A stretch of DNA of 64,000 nt from Fimbriimonadaceae bacterium (GCA_023957775.1 JAMLGR010000001.1:1-64000), one strand, 5' to 3'; positions 36,268 through 45,197 are shown, counted from the first letter of the stretch. Notes: generated by a model from the letters alone, not told the origin. Made by a program: numbers and translations.

Positions 36268-36566
36268 ACGGGCGCGTCCATTTGTCCACGACCTGTCTGC
36301 TCGTGTTGGGCGCCGTCGACCTGGTGTCGTCGCTCATGTGGATGAATCTTGGCCACCAGGAGGGCAATCCGTTCTTCCGGGCGCTGGCCCGACACGGCTC
36401 GATGGCGTTCGCCCTCGGCAAATTGGCGCTGCTGCTCGGACCCGTGCTGCTGCTCGAGTACGCGAGGCGGTCGCATCCGAAGTCCGCCGAGCAAGGCACG
36501 TGGATCGCGTTTGTCGCCTACCTGCTTCTCTACGCGTTGCACGTGCGGCGGCTGGTTCTGGGCTGA
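36264..36566 (+). CDS. Small membrane protein, DUF5658-like, copy 2
   Basis: Protein of 100 residues from GTG at 36264, overlapping the true upp stop (GTGA). Three membrane helices; [15 protein letters not shown]...EGNPFF and [20 protein letters not shown] parallel the protein at 15491-15805. Because of the upp frameshift it reads in frame with upp, but a genuine fusion is unlikely since the intact upp ending is present in the other frame. Function unknown. Confidence 0.7.
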   Translation: MNGRVHLSTTCLLVLGAVDLVSSLMWMNLGHQEGNPFFRALARHGSMAFALGKLALLLGPVLLLEYARRSHPKSAEQGTWIAFVAYLLLYALHVRRLVLG

Positions 36567-36594
36567 TGCCCCGTAGTGGGGATCGTGCACAGGA

Positions 36595-36620
36595 GGTGCC
36601 ACGCCCGCTCGACGGGCGTG
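36595..36620 (+). repeat. REP-like palindrome copy (loop CTCGA)
   Basis: GGTGCCACGCCCG, loop CTCGA, CGGGCGTG, between two converging genes. Confidence 0.85.
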
Positions 36621-36635
36621 CTTGGGCGGCAAAGG

Positions 36636-37193
36636 TCAGGACACCTTGGGGATGAAGCACCCGACGGCCTCGGTGCGTTTCACCTTGACGGCCTTGCCAG
36701 CAAGCGCGGCGTCGATCGCGTCGCGAAGGTCGTGGGTGCGCGGGTCGCGCAGCACGCCGAGGTCGGCCCAACGGTCGTCGATGCGGCCCCGGTAGAGCTC
36801 CGGGCCCTTCCGATCGAGGACGAACGCCTCGGGGGTCTTGGTCGCTCCGAGCTCCTTGACGAACTGGTGGCGCGGATCGAGGAGGACGGGGCACTTGAAG
36901 CCGAACTCCTTCGCATGGGCCTTGGCCCGCGAAGAAGAGAGGTCGGGATCGACGTGCACGAGATAGAACTGGACGCCCTTGGGATCGTACGCTGCGACGA
37001 GGCGGTTGATCTCCGGGGCGTAGGCGTTGCTGATCGGGCAATCGACCGTCACGAAGATCACCGCGGAGAGCGTGTGCCCCTTGGGCGGAACGGTCATCGT
37101 GTGGGACTTGCCCTCGACATCGCGAAGGACGATCTCTTGGTCCGCGAACGAACCTGATGCGAACAGGGCGAGGACGGCGAGGGTGAAGCTCAT
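36636..37193 (-). CDS. Exported redoxin-domain protein (single-Cys TVDCPISN type)
   Basis: From ATG at 37193 the protein has 185 residues; the frame is open further upstream but the signal peptide (MSFTLAVLALFASGSFA) begins here. A thioredoxin-fold body shows FVTVDCPISNAYAPEINRL with one Cys where peroxiredoxins have the peroxidatic Cys, then YLVHVDPDLSSSRAKAHAKEF and TPEAFVLDRKG, matching the AhpC/redoxin group common in planctomycete-like genomes. It is probably a periplasmic thiol-disulfide protein. No partner Cys is close. Confidence 0.8.
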   Translation of the reverse strand: MSFTLAVLALFASGSFADQEIVLRDVEGKSHTMTVPPKGHTLSAVIFVTVDCPISNAYAPEINRLVAAYDPKGVQFYLVHVDPDLSSSRAKAHAKEFGFKCPVLLDPRHQFVKELGATKTPEAFVLDRKGPELYRGRIDDRWADLGVLRDPRTHDLRDAIDAALAGKAVKVKRTEAVGCFIPKVS

Positions 37194-37349
37194 GAATCTG
37201 GGGCTCCCGTTCCGCAACGTCGCAGGTCGCACGTTTGCAACCCGCCGATGCTCCGGCGCGTGATTTCCTACGAAGACGATGGAAATTAGGTTTCGACCGG
37301 GGGCCGTTCGCGCTGGGCGCGGCGGCTTTGGTTTTGAGGCTCCTTCGCG

Positions 37350-37949
37350 ATGTTGACGCTCTACATCGTCACCGCGATCGTGGGCGGCGCGATGGTTCTC
37401 GTGAGCGCGCTCATGGGCGGCCACGACGCGGACACCGACCACGACTTTACGCACGACGCCGACGTGCACGTCGAAGTGGATTCCGACACGGATTCGGACG
37501 CCGGCGCCGATCACGGGGGGGACCATGCCGGGCCCTGGCTGCCGTTCTTCAGCCTTCGGTTCTGGACTTATCTGCTGGCGGCCTTTGGGCTGACGGGGGT
37601 CTTGCTCACGTGGCTGACGGATACGCCGCAGCCGACGGTCCTCACCTGGTCCATCGCCATGGGCCTGGTCGTCGGTCTGGCCGTCTCGTACCTGATGCTG
37701 GTGTTGAAGCGGATCGGCGTCGACAGCTCGATCTCGTCGAGCGACATGCTCGGGATCGAGGCGCGCGTGACGGTGCCGATCCGGGGCGCTTTGATGGGCC
37801 GCGTGCGGTGCAACGTGAAGGGCGAGGCGCTGGACGTGTTCGCCACGTCCGACGAGGACCGGGTTTTCGAAGAAGGCCAATCCGTGGTCATTGTGGAAAT
37901 GGTCGGCGACAAGGCGCGGGTGGTCTCGCGCGAGGACGTGTTTGGTTAA
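37350..37949 (+). CDS. NfeD-like membrane protein
   Basis: Protein of 199 residues: TM helix 1 (1-22), an Asp/His-rich periplasmic loop (HDADTDHDFTHDADVHVEVD, about 24-43, possible metal binding), two or three helices (about 65-120) and a C-terminal OB-fold (about 130-195: MLGIEARVTVPIRGALMGRVRCNV...). This is the NfeD-1b/YuaF pattern, found with flotillins. It starts the three-gene flotillin row. GAGG precedes ATG. It probably helps organise membrane domains. Confidence 0.8.
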   Translation: MLTLYIVTAIVGGAMVLVSALMGGHDADTDHDFTHDADVHVEVDSDTDSDAGADHGGDHAGPWLPFFSLRFWTYLLAAFGLTGVLLTWLTDTPQPTVLTWSIAMGLVVGLAVSYLMLVLKRIGVDSSISSSDMLGIEARVTVPIRGALMGRVRCNVKGEALDVFATSDEDRVFEEGQSVVIVEMVGDKARVVSREDVFG

Positions 37950-37953
37950 TTCT

Positions 37954-39273
37954 ATGGCAACGATTCAACTTTCGCAGGAAGTGACGACGGGGCTGATGAT
38001 CGGGGGCGGCGCCGCCCTCGTCATTCTCATCGGCCTGGCATGGATCAAGAGCTTTCTCCACATCTGTCCTCCCAACGAGGTGCTGATCTTCTCGGGGCGT
38101 CGGCGCAAGATGGCGGACGGCTCCCAGCGCGGATTCCGACCGATCTTTGGGGGAAGGGGGTGGCGGATGCCGATCGTCGAGAAGGTCGACCGCATGAGCC
38201 TGAGCATCATGGAGGTCCCCATCCAGACGCGGAACGCCTACTCGAAGGGCGGCATCCCGTTGGCGATGGACGCCATCGCCAACGTGAAGATCTCGAGCGA
38301 CCCGCAGGTGGTCGGCAACGCGATCGAGCGCTTTCTCGGGCGGGACCCGGCGGAGATTCGGAGAGTGGCGAAGGAGACCCTGGAGGGCCACCTGCGGGGC
38401 GTGCTCGCGCGGCTCACCCCCGAAGAGGTGAACGAGGATCGGCTCAAATTCGCCGACGAGCTTCTGCGCGAGTCGGAGCTTGATCTCAACAAGCTGGGCA
38501 TCCATCTCGACACGCTGAAGATCCAGCACGTGTCGGACGAGGTGCACTATCTCGACTCTATCGGCAGGGAAGCGATCGCCAACGTCGTGATGGAGGCGGA
38601 GATCGCCGAGAGCGACATGAAACGCCAGGCCGAGCTTGCCGAGGCCGAGAACGACGGCCGCGCCAGGGTCATCGAGGCCAACGTGCAGGCGCAGGTGCTG
38701 CAGATGCGCAACGAGTTGCGGCGGATTCAAGCCGAGCTGGAGTCCGAAGTCCGTTCCGAGGAGGAGCGCACGCTGGCTGCGGCCCGCGAGGCGCGGGCCA
38801 AGGCGGAGCAGGAGTTGCAGCAGGTGCGCGCCGAGGTCGAGGGGGTCCGGCTCCACACCGACCAGGTGTTGCCCGCCGAAGCGCAACTGGTCGCCCAGGA
38901 GTATCGGGCCAAGGGCGACGCGGCGATCCTCCGCGAGCGCGGCATCGCCGTGGGGCAGGCGCTCGAGGAGATGAACTCGGCGTGGCTCGAGGCGGGCGAC
39001 CAAGCGCTGGCCATCTACTTGATCGAAGAGATCGAGAAGATCCTCGGCAAGGCCGCCAAGGGCGTCGCCAAGATCAAGATCGACAACCTCGACATGATCG
39101 ACAGCGGGGACGGCAAGGTGCTGTCCAACTACCTCAGCGTCTATCCCGAGATGCTGGGCTCGGTGCTCGACGCCGTCACGCGGACGACCGGACTCGACAT
39201 TCGCAAAGCGATTTCGCAGACGGAAGGAGAGGCAGACAGCCTCTTGGCCCAAGAGGAAGGGGGCAAGCAGTGA
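37954..39273 (+). CDS. Flotillin-like SPFH protein 1
   Basis: Protein of 439 residues from ATG at 37954, 4 nt after the NfeD stop. One membrane helix (about 12-33), then an SPFH domain starting HICPPNEVLIFSGRRRKM and a long Ala/Glu-rich coiled coil (about 210-340). It lacks a signal peptide. Flotillins scaffold ordered membrane patches. It shares motif order with the next gene (CPPNEVLIFSG, AYSKGGIPL, AIERFLG, LTPEEVNED, LDSIGR) and is its paralogue. Stop overlaps the next GTG (GTGA). Confidence 0.9.
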   Translation: MATIQLSQEVTTGLMIGGGAALVILIGLAWIKSFLHICPPNEVLIFSGRRRKMADGSQRGFRPIFGGRGWRMPIVEKVDRMSLSIMEVPIQTRNAYSKGGIPLAMDAIANVKISSDPQVVGNAIERFLGRDPAEIRRVAKETLEGHLRGVLARLTPEEVNEDRLKFADELLRESELDLNKLGIHLDTLKIQHVSDEVHYLDSIGREAIANVVMEAEIAESDMKRQAELAEAENDGRARVIEANVQAQVLQMRNELRRIQAELESEVRSEEERTLAAAREARAKAEQELQQVRAEVEGVRLHTDQVLPAEAQLVAQEYRAKGDAAILRERGIAVGQALEEMNSAWLEAGDQALAIYLIEEIEKILGKAAKGVAKIKIDNLDMIDSGDGKVLSNYLSVYPEMLGSVLDAVTRTTGLDIRKAISQTEGEADSLLAQEEGGKQ

Positions 39274-40679
39274 TTCCCGTAATCATCCTGACGGTATTGG
39301 CGTTTTTCGGAGTGCTCGGTCTCCTAAGCCTTCGGCGGCTGTTCTACATCTGCGCTCCCAACGAGGTGCTGATCTTTTCCGGCTCCACCCGCAGATTGCG
39401 GGGCGAGAACCGACGGTACGGCTACGTGATCGTCAAGGGAGGTTCGCGCTTCCGGGTTCCGATGCTCGAGCGCGTGGACAAGATGGACCTGACCAACATG
39501 GTGATCGACGTGGGCGCCACGAACGCTTACTCCAAGGGCGGCATTCCGCTCACGGTGCAGGGCGTGGCGAACGTCAAGATCGCGGGCAACGAACCCGTGC
39601 TGAACAACGCGATCGAGCGGTTCCTGGGCAAGAGTCGCGAGGAGATCATGCGGATCGCGAAGGCGACGCTCGAGGGCAGCCTGCGCGGCGTGCTGGCGTC
39701 CCTCACGCCCGAGGAGGTGAACGAGGACAAGCTGAAGTTCGCCGAGCGCCTCGTGCACGAGGTAGAGCAGGACATGACGGCTCTCGGACTCGTTGTCGAC
39801 ACCTTGAAGATCCAGAACGTCCACGACGAGGTGAAGTACCTCGATTCGATCGGGCGCAAGAAGAGCGCGGAGATCCTGAGCACGGCCCGGATGGCGGAGG
39901 CGAAGGCGAAGGCCGACTCGATGGTGCGCGCCGCGGAGAACCTTCAGCGGGAGACCAAGGCTCAGATCGACGCCCAGACGTCGATCGCCAAAGCCGACGC
40001 GCAGCGGCGGCTGACCGACGCCCAGACCCGGCGTGCGGCCCTGGTGGCCGAGGAGCTAGCGACCGTCGCCGCGCAGGTGGCCCAGTCCAAGGCGGAAGTC
40101 GGCGTGCAGAAGGCGCGCGTCGAGCAGGTGCGGAAGATGCTCGAAGCCGACGTCGTTCAGCCCGCCAAGGCCTCGTCCGAGGCGGCGGAGGCCCAGGCCA
40201 AAGGCAAGACCGTGCAGATCGTCGAGGACGGCCGCGCCCGGGCCGAGGCGCTGAGACGGCTGGCCGAGAGCTACCGCAAGGCGGGCAAGGGCGGCCGCGA
40301 CGTGCTGCTGCTCCAGAAGCTCGACAGCATCATCGAGGCGATCACCGACACGATCGCCGAGACGCGGATCGACAAGGTCACGATGATCGGTTCGGGAACG
40401 CCGGGGCTGGGCGACGGTGGCGGTTCGTTGCCGGTCAAGGCGTTCAGCACGCTCGAGCAGTTCCGCCGGCTGACCGGGGTGGACCTGGTGGAGAAGCTTA
40501 GGGACGCCGACTTCGGAAAGAAGCGGGAGGCGGAGGTCGAGGCCAAGGCGCCCGTGGTCGTCCCGGAGCCGTTGGAAGGACCCCAACCGGAGCCCCCGGC
40601 CCCAACGCCCCAACCGATGCCGAAGCGGACGCCCCCCAAGAAGTGGGACATTGCTCCTCCCCCAAAGCTGGACGGCTAG
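39270..40679 (+). CDS. Flotillin-like SPFH protein 2
   Basis: Protein of 469 residues from GTG at 39270, overlapping the previous stop by 4 nt. An N-terminal helix, SPFH domain with CAPNEVLIFSGSTRRL, coiled coil, and a Pro/Glu-rich tail (about 430-469) absent from protein 1. The two paralogues share the SPFH core and coiled coil and may form mixed oligomers. Tight coupling with NfeD and protein 1 supports one assembly. Function in lipid-domain organisation is inferred from family. Confidence 0.9.
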   Translation: MIPVIILTVLAFFGVLGLLSLRRLFYICAPNEVLIFSGSTRRLRGENRRYGYVIVKGGSRFRVPMLERVDKMDLTNMVIDVGATNAYSKGGIPLTVQGVANVKIAGNEPVLNNAIERFLGKSREEIMRIAKATLEGSLRGVLASLTPEEVNEDKLKFAERLVHEVEQDMTALGLVVDTLKIQNVHDEVKYLDSIGRKKSAEILSTARMAEAKAKADSMVRAAENLQRETKAQIDAQTSIAKADAQRRLTDAQTRRAALVAEELATVAAQVAQSKAEVGVQKARVEQVRKMLEADVVQPAKASSEAAEAQAKGKTVQIVEDGRARAEALRRLAESYRKAGKGGRDVLLLQKLDSIIEAITDTIAETRIDKVTMIGSGTPGLGDGGGSLPVKAFSTLEQFRRLTGVDLVEKLRDADFGKKREAEVEAKAPVVVPEPLEGPQPEPPAPTPQPMPKRTPPKKWDIAPPPKLDG

Positions 40680-40728
40680 CCCAAACCACAAACCACCAAC
40701 CACAAACCAGCTGGGCGGAGCCCAAAGG

Positions 40729-40734
40729 TAGACT
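40729..40734 (+). promoter_or_regulatory. Putative -10 element for pdhA
   Basis: TAGACT preceded by GG, about 42 nt before the pdhA start, the same hexamer type used by leaderless genes here but with a short leader. No -35 is convincing. Confidence 0.4.
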
Positions 40735-40775
40735 AGACGCGTTGGCCGCGAGCTTCAACGGCGCAGCCGCCCAAC

Positions 40776-41822
40776 GTGTCGTCTGACAATCGAGGAATAA
40801 GCGCTGTGCCCAAACCTGCCCAAACCCCTGCCCAATTCACTCCCTCGCAGCTCGAGGACTTCTACCGCGAGATGGTGTTCTTGCGGCACTTCGAGGAGAA
40901 GTGCAACTTCGCGTACCGCCAAGGCAAAGCCGGCGGCTACCTCCACGTGTACATCGGGATGGAGCCGCTTGTCGTGGGCTGGCTCAACGTGATCAAGAAG
41001 GGCTACGACTACGTGATCACGGCGTACCGCGACCACGGCCACGCGCTCGTGCTGGGCTCGGACCCCGTCGCCGTGATGGCCGAGATCATGGGTCGCAGCG
41101 GCGGATTGAGCCGGGGCAAGGGCGGCTCGATGCACCTTTACGACATCGGGCGGAACTTCTACGGAGGCTGGGGGATCGTCGGAGGCCACACGGCCCTGGG
41201 CGGAGGGTTGGCCTTCGCTGCGAAGTACCGCGGGGAGGACCGGGTGACCTTGTGCTACCTCGGTGACGGCGCCGCGAACGCCGGCGTGTTCTACGAGACG
41301 CTCAACATGTGCGGATTGTGGGACCTGCCGATCATCTTCATCATCGAGAACAACGAGTTCGCGATGGGAACGCGCCTCGAGTACCACGCGGCCGATCCCG
41401 AGTTGCACAAGCGCGGGTATCCGTTCGGCATCAAGCACGAGCGGGTGGACGGGATGGACCTTCTCCAGACGTTGTCCGATGCCGAGCGGATCGTGGATTG
41501 GGTCCGGAAAGAGCAGAAACCGTATCTCGTCGAGGTGATGACGTACCGTTTTGCGGGCCACGGGGCGGCGGACAACGACCAGAGCCTTTACCGCACGGCG
41601 AAAGAGGTCGATCAAGCCAAGAAGCGAGACCCGATCCACCTGTTCGAAGAGTATCTCGTGAAGAACAAAGTGGCCACGAAAGAGAAGCTCGAGGCCATCG
41701 ACGCCGAACTGGAGGAGCGCGTCGAGCAGATTTACGAAGAGGCCGACGCCTCGCCGATGCCGGAGGCGGGCGAAGTGTACGAGCACGTATACACGGACAT
41801 GACCCCGGAGGAGGGGCACTAA
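40776..41822 (+). CDS. pdhA: 2-oxoacid (pyruvate) dehydrogenase E1 component, alpha subunit
   Basis: Protein of 348 residues from GTG at 40776 (or 338 from GTG at 40806, the conserved part starting soon after). Seen: AYRDHGHALVLG, GGSMHLYDIGRNFYGGWGIVGG, and the TPP-binding GDGAANAGVFYETLNMCGLW ... ENNEFAMGT. With the beta subunit it decarboxylates pyruvate (or another 2-oxoacid) using TPP and acylates E2. E2 and E3 genes are not in the window, so pyruvate versus branched-chain substrate is not settled; alpha length and motifs fit PdhA or AcoA. The TAA overlaps the next ATG by one base. Confidence 0.9.
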   Translation: MSSDNRGISAVPKPAQTPAQFTPSQLEDFYREMVFLRHFEEKCNFAYRQGKAGGYLHVYIGMEPLVVGWLNVIKKGYDYVITAYRDHGHALVLGSDPVAVMAEIMGRSGGLSRGKGGSMHLYDIGRNFYGGWGIVGGHTALGGGLAFAAKYRGEDRVTLCYLGDGAANAGVFYETLNMCGLWDLPIIFIIENNEFAMGTRLEYHAADPELHKRGYPFGIKHERVDGMDLLQTLSDAERIVDWVRKEQKPYLVEVMTYRFAGHGAADNDQSLYRTAKEVDQAKKRDPIHLFEEYLVKNKVATKEKLEAIDAELEERVEQIYEEADASPMPEAGEVYEHVYTDMTPEEGH

Positions 41823-42802
41823 TGGCAACCGAGACGATGACCTACCGCGATGCGGTGCGCCAAGCCCTGATCGAGGAGTTGGACCGCGACGACAACGTGT
41901 TCGTGATTGGTGAAGATATCGGTCGGTACCAGGGCACCTTCCGCGTCACCCAAGGGCTGTTTGAGAAGTACGGGGGGCGGCGGATCGTGGACACGCCCAT
42001 CACGGAGCCCGGAATCGTCGGGATGGCGACGGGAGCCGCGATGACGGGCTTGCGCCCGGTGGTCGAGATGATGACGATGTCGTTCTCGATCCTCGCGCTC
42101 GACCAGATGATCAACCACGCCGCGAAGATCCACTACATGACGGCAGGGCAGGCCAAGGTGCCCTTGGTGATGCGCGGCCCAGGCGGGGCGGCGAACCAGC
42201 TCTCCGCGCAGCACAGCCACTCGCTGGAGGGGTGGTACGCGCACGTGCCGGGGCTCAAGGTCGTCGCGCCCGCGACGCCCGGGTGTGCCAAGGGCATGTT
42301 GAAGTCCGCGATCCGGGACGACAACCCGGTCGTGTTCACCGAGAATCCCGGCCTTTACGCACTCAAAGGGGAAGTCTCCACCGATCCTGAATCGTTGGTG
42401 CCCTTCGGAAAGGCGCGGATCGCGAAAGGGGGGAAGGACCTCACGCTCGTGGCGTACAGCCGGATGGTGCACGTGTGCCTGAAGGCCGCGGAGATGCTGG
42501 AGAAGGACGGGCTGGACGTCGAAGTGGTCGACGTGCGATCGTTGCTTCCGTTGGACGCGGAGACGATCTACGCATCGGTGGCGAAGACGCACCGCTGTGT
42601 GGTCGTGTACGAGGATTGGAAGAGCGGGGGATTCGGCGCGGAGATCGCCGCGCGCATCGCGCAGGACTGCTTCGACGACCTCGACGCGCCTGTGCGGAGG
42701 GTCGGCGGCCTGAACGTTCCCATGCCGTACACGCGCCCGTTGGAGTTGCTGTGCATCCCCAACGAGGACGACGTGGTGGCCGAAGTCCGGCGTCTCGGCT
42801 AA
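41822..42802 (+). CDS. pdhB: 2-oxoacid (pyruvate) dehydrogenase E1 component, beta subunit
   Basis: Protein of 326 residues, TAATG-coupled to pdhA. Seen: MTYRDAVRQALIEELDRDDNVFVIGEDIGRYQGTF with the Glu that activates TPP, DTPITEPGIVGMATGAAMTG, HSLEGWYAHVPGLKVV and a C-terminal transketolase domain (VEVVDVRSLLPLD). It forms the alpha2beta2 E1 tetramer. Typical length. The downstream gene is unrelated, so the operon ends here; a heptamer repeat follows. Confidence 0.93.
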   Translation: MATETMTYRDAVRQALIEELDRDDNVFVIGEDIGRYQGTFRVTQGLFEKYGGRRIVDTPITEPGIVGMATGAAMTGLRPVVEMMTMSFSILALDQMINHAAKIHYMTAGQAKVPLVMRGPGGAANQLSAQHSHSLEGWYAHVPGLKVVAPATPGCAKGMLKSAIRDDNPVVFTENPGLYALKGEVSTDPESLVPFGKARIAKGGKDLTLVAYSRMVHVCLKAAEMLEKDGLDVEVVDVRSLLPLDAETIYASVAKTHRCVVVYEDWKSGGFGAEIAARIAQDCFDDLDAPVRRVGGLNVPMPYTRPLELLCIPNEDDVVAEVRRLG

Positions 42803-42810
42803 CACCACCC

Positions 42811-42860
42811 GATTCCGGTTCCCGATTCCCGACTCCCGGTTCCCGACTCCCGATTCCCGT
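42811..42860 (+). repeat. Heptamer tandem array (GATTCCC family), 7 units
   Basis: GATTCC, GGTTCCC, GATTCCC, GACTCCC, GGTTCCC, GACTCCC, GATTCCC in a row between pdhB and the metallopeptidase gene. Heptamers follow the rule G-N-Y-TCCC. Confidence 0.85.
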
Positions 42861-42882
42861 CCGGAGGATAGACTCTCGTCCA

Positions 42883-43752
42883 ATGGACGACGGGAGTTTG
42901 TGGGCGGCGGTCGGTCGGATGTACGACCGCGACGAGGTGGTGGCCGCCCACGAGCTTGCCGAGTCTCTTGGAACGGGCGAGTTCGGCGTCCACTTGGGTT
43001 TCTACCGCTCGATCGAGGCGGAGGCCGCCACTCGGCGCGAGAGCCGGGTCGTGCGTCTTGCCGAGTGGCTTGAATTCGAATACCTGCCTCACGAGGTGCG
43101 CAATTTCAAGGCGCTCGCCGAGGCGACGCTGGCCACGTGTGATCTCGTTGCGGAGCGTCTGGGTTGGACCCACGGAGCGGCGACGAGGATCGCGGTGCTC
43201 GCCGACGAGGCTGACGCCCCTTGGGCCACCAACCCGCACGGCTACCACAGCCCGCGCACGGATTACGACAAGATCTGCCTTCCCGCGTATCTGCAGGACG
43301 ACCTGGGGGAGTTCCGACAGGCCATCGCGCACGAGTACGCGCACGTGGTCACGCACCACTTGACCGAGGGACGGGCACCGCGTTGGCTTTCGGAGGCGGT
43401 GTCCGTCCTGGCGGAACGGAACTTCGACGCGCGGGCGCTCAAGGCGCTCGCGGCGGGGAAGTGGCGTTCTCCGGGACCCTTGGAGGCGGCGTTCGCGGGG
43501 GACGAGGAGGGCGAGAACCCGGAGTGGGACGTGTGGCTCGCCTACCAGCAATCGGGTTGGATCGGGAGGTTTCTCGTGTCGATGGGGGACGAGCGGCGCC
43601 TGGGAGATCTGCTGCGCGCCCATGTGGGAGGCTCGACCTGGGGCCGCGTGCTGGCGCTGCTTCAGGGTCGAAGTCCCACCGACCGGGCCCTGCGCCAGAC
43701 GTACGGGCTCACCGTTGCGGATTTGTTCGAACAGGCCCGCGCCAATCTCTAG
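42883..43752 (+). CDS. HExxH metallopeptidase-like protein (gluzincin type)
   Basis: Protein of 289 residues without signal peptide. At about 148-152 it has HEYAHVVTHH, an HExxH zinc site, followed about 20 residues later by WLSEAVSVLAERN, whose Glu would be the third ligand (HExxH-n-E, gluzincin or peptidase-MA-like). The N-terminal half is helical (VVRLAEWLEFEYLPHEVRNFKALAEATLATC). TAGACT lies 8 nt before ATG. Substrate unknown; cytoplasmic. Confidence 0.75.
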   Translation: MDDGSLWAAVGRMYDRDEVVAAHELAESLGTGEFGVHLGFYRSIEAEAATRRESRVVRLAEWLEFEYLPHEVRNFKALAEATLATCDLVAERLGWTHGAATRIAVLADEADAPWATNPHGYHSPRTDYDKICLPAYLQDDLGEFRQAIAHEYAHVVTHHLTEGRAPRWLSEAVSVLAERNFDARALKALAAGKWRSPGPLEAAFAGDEEGENPEWDVWLAYQQSGWIGRFLVSMGDERRLGDLLRAHVGGSTWGRVLALLQGRSPTDRALRQTYGLTVADLFEQARANL

Positions 43753-43789
43753 CCGATCCCGCCCAACGGTTGCGGAAAGCCATCTGATG

Positions 43790-44024
43790 CCGTCGGGTGC
43801 CCTCGGGTGCCCTCGGGTGCCACGCCCGCTTGACGGGCGTGAGAAGCATGCCCGCCAGGCTCACCAGGTGCCCTCGGGTGCCACGCCCGCTTGTCGGGCG
43901 TGAGGGGCATGCCCACCAGGCTCACCAGGTGCCCTCGGGTGCCACGCCCGCTTGTCGGGCGTGAGGGGCATGCCCACCAGGCTCACCAGGTGCCCTCAGG
44001 TGCCACGCCCGCTTGTCGGGCGTG
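43790..44024 (+). repeat. Four-copy tandem array of the REP-like palindrome (61-bp period)
   Basis: REP-like copies start at 43816, 43877, 43938 and 43999, exactly 61 bp apart. Each repeat carries the palindrome plus a conserved stretch with GCATGCCC, CACCAGGCTCACCAGGTG and CCCTC. The first copy has loop CTTGA, the other three CTTGT. This fills most of the 381-nt gap between the metallopeptidase and DinB-like genes; no gene is seen in it. Confidence 0.9.
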
Positions 44025-44132
44025 CGTTCGGCTTCGGATCCTGAGTCTCAGAAAGCAAATGCAACGGCTTGGAACCCGGGAGTTGTCACTGCGTGCGCTC
44101 CACCCAAGGCCCCTGTGGATCTACAATCAGGC

Positions 44133-44609
44133 ATGCGCTTTCAAGATCAGGCGGTCCGCATGACCCAGCGCGCGCTCGACGACATCTGCCGCGCGGCGCG
44201 GGCGGTGCCGGAAGACAAGCGGGAGTGGGTGCCGATGGGAGCGGCGAGGAGCGTGCTCGACCAGATGCAAGAGATCGCCGCGGCCGCGCCATGGTTCCTT
44301 CCCATCTTGCGAGAGCGCAAGATGCCCGTGTTCGACGCGCACGCCAAACGGGAGGCGGTACGGCTGAGGCAGACGCACGCGACGGTGGAGGACTGCATCC
44401 TGGCCGCCCAGTCGCACACGGCCCTGCTGTGCGGCGTGATCGAGTCGATGGAGGACGAGCACCTTGAAGAGGAGATCGAGCTTCCGTTCGGCGGCGGCAT
44501 GAAGCTGTCCCTTGCGGACGTGTGCATGCTCCACCACAACAACATGCAGTACCACCTCGGGCAGATCAACCAGATCCAGTTGATGCTGGGAGACCGGGAG
44601 ATGCATTAG
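44133..44609 (+). CDS. DinB-like four-helix protein
   Basis: From ATG at 44133 the protein has 158 residues. Helical throughout, with LDQMQEIAAAAPWFLPILRER, VEDCILAAQSHTALLCGVIESM and HHNNMQYHLGQINQIQLML near the end. His-rich ends with this helix pattern fit the DinB/DfsB superfamily (metal-binding thiol-dependent enzymes). TACAAT lies 5 nt before ATG, so it is probably leaderless. Actual reaction unknown. Confidence 0.72.
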   Translation: MRFQDQAVRMTQRALDDICRAARAVPEDKREWVPMGAARSVLDQMQEIAAAAPWFLPILRERKMPVFDAHAKREAVRLRQTHATVEDCILAAQSHTALLCGVIESMEDEHLEEEIELPFGGGMKLSLADVCMLHHNNMQYHLGQINQIQLMLGDREMH

Positions 44610-44612
44610 GGG

Positions 44613-44650
44613 GGGACGGGAATCGGGAATCGGGAATCGGGAGTGGGGAC
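44613..44650 (-). repeat. Short heptamer array, reverse orientation
   Basis: GGGAATC three times and GGGAGTG: complement of the GATTCCC family, after the DinB-like stop. Confidence 0.75.
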
Positions 44651-44786
44651 GGGGGTTGTCTGCGCGGCGGGTGACGTACAATGGGGTGGAACCGGTCTTT
44701 TGCTGGATACCGATCCGGCGAGGCGGGGGGAAGCCGGCGACGGAAGGGCCCGCTGCTGAGGCGGGCGCTTCGAGGAGGAGACAGTG

Positions 44787-45197
44787 ATGCGTATCGGAAT
44801 CCTCGCGCTGATCGCCGCGGTCGGCGCGTTTGCCCCCTTGGGTTCGCTCGACCAGACGGCGGGTCTGCCCGGCCTGACGTCCAAGGATGCGTTCCCGAAG
44901 GGCTGCGTCAGTTGCCACGTGGTGGTCGAAGGTCAGGACCACCGCCTCAGCGCGCTGTTGGCGAAGGTGAAGGGCCATCCCAAGCTGAAAGCGGGTGTGG
45001 CCGTCCCCACGGAGTGCGCCAAGTGCCACCGCGCGGAATCCCCGCTGGGCGAAATCGGCTCGTTGCTGCACCGGGCCCACTACGCAAGGCTCGAGGAGAG
45101 CGAGTTCGTCAAGAAGTTCCAGGGCGCGTGCCTGAACTGCCACACGCTCGACTCGAAGACGGGAAAGATGGGCCTCAAGACCGGCCCGCTGCAGTAG
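44787..45197 (+). CDS. Triheme c-type cytochrome-like protein
   Basis: Protein of 136 residues from ATG at 44787 (a GTG lies just before it) with GGAGGAG upstream. Signal peptide about 1-22, then three heme c sites: CVSCH at 40, CAKCH at 77 and CLNCH at 115, and several further His that could be distal ligands. Exported small multiheme electron carrier; class III-like spacing is not exact. Cytochrome maturation genes are not here. It lies upstream of the rRNA unit but has no link to it. Redox partner unknown. Confidence 0.85.
   Translation: MRIGILALIAAVGAFAPLGSLDQTAGLPGLTSKDAFPKGCVSCHVVVEGQDHRLSALLAKVKGHPKLKAGVAVPTECAKCHRAESPLGEIGSLLHRAHYARLEESEFVKKFQGACLNCHTLDSKTGKMGLKTGPLQ

Noticed and set aside
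35646-36566. Genuine fusion of UPRTase to a membrane protein
   Set aside because: The complete UPRTase end is intact in the +1 frame and the second gene has its own GTG overlapping that stop; a one-base insertion explains it.
43790-44024. CRISPR array
   Set aside because: Repeat and linker are both nearly identical in every unit, so there are no unique spacers; no cas genes nearby.
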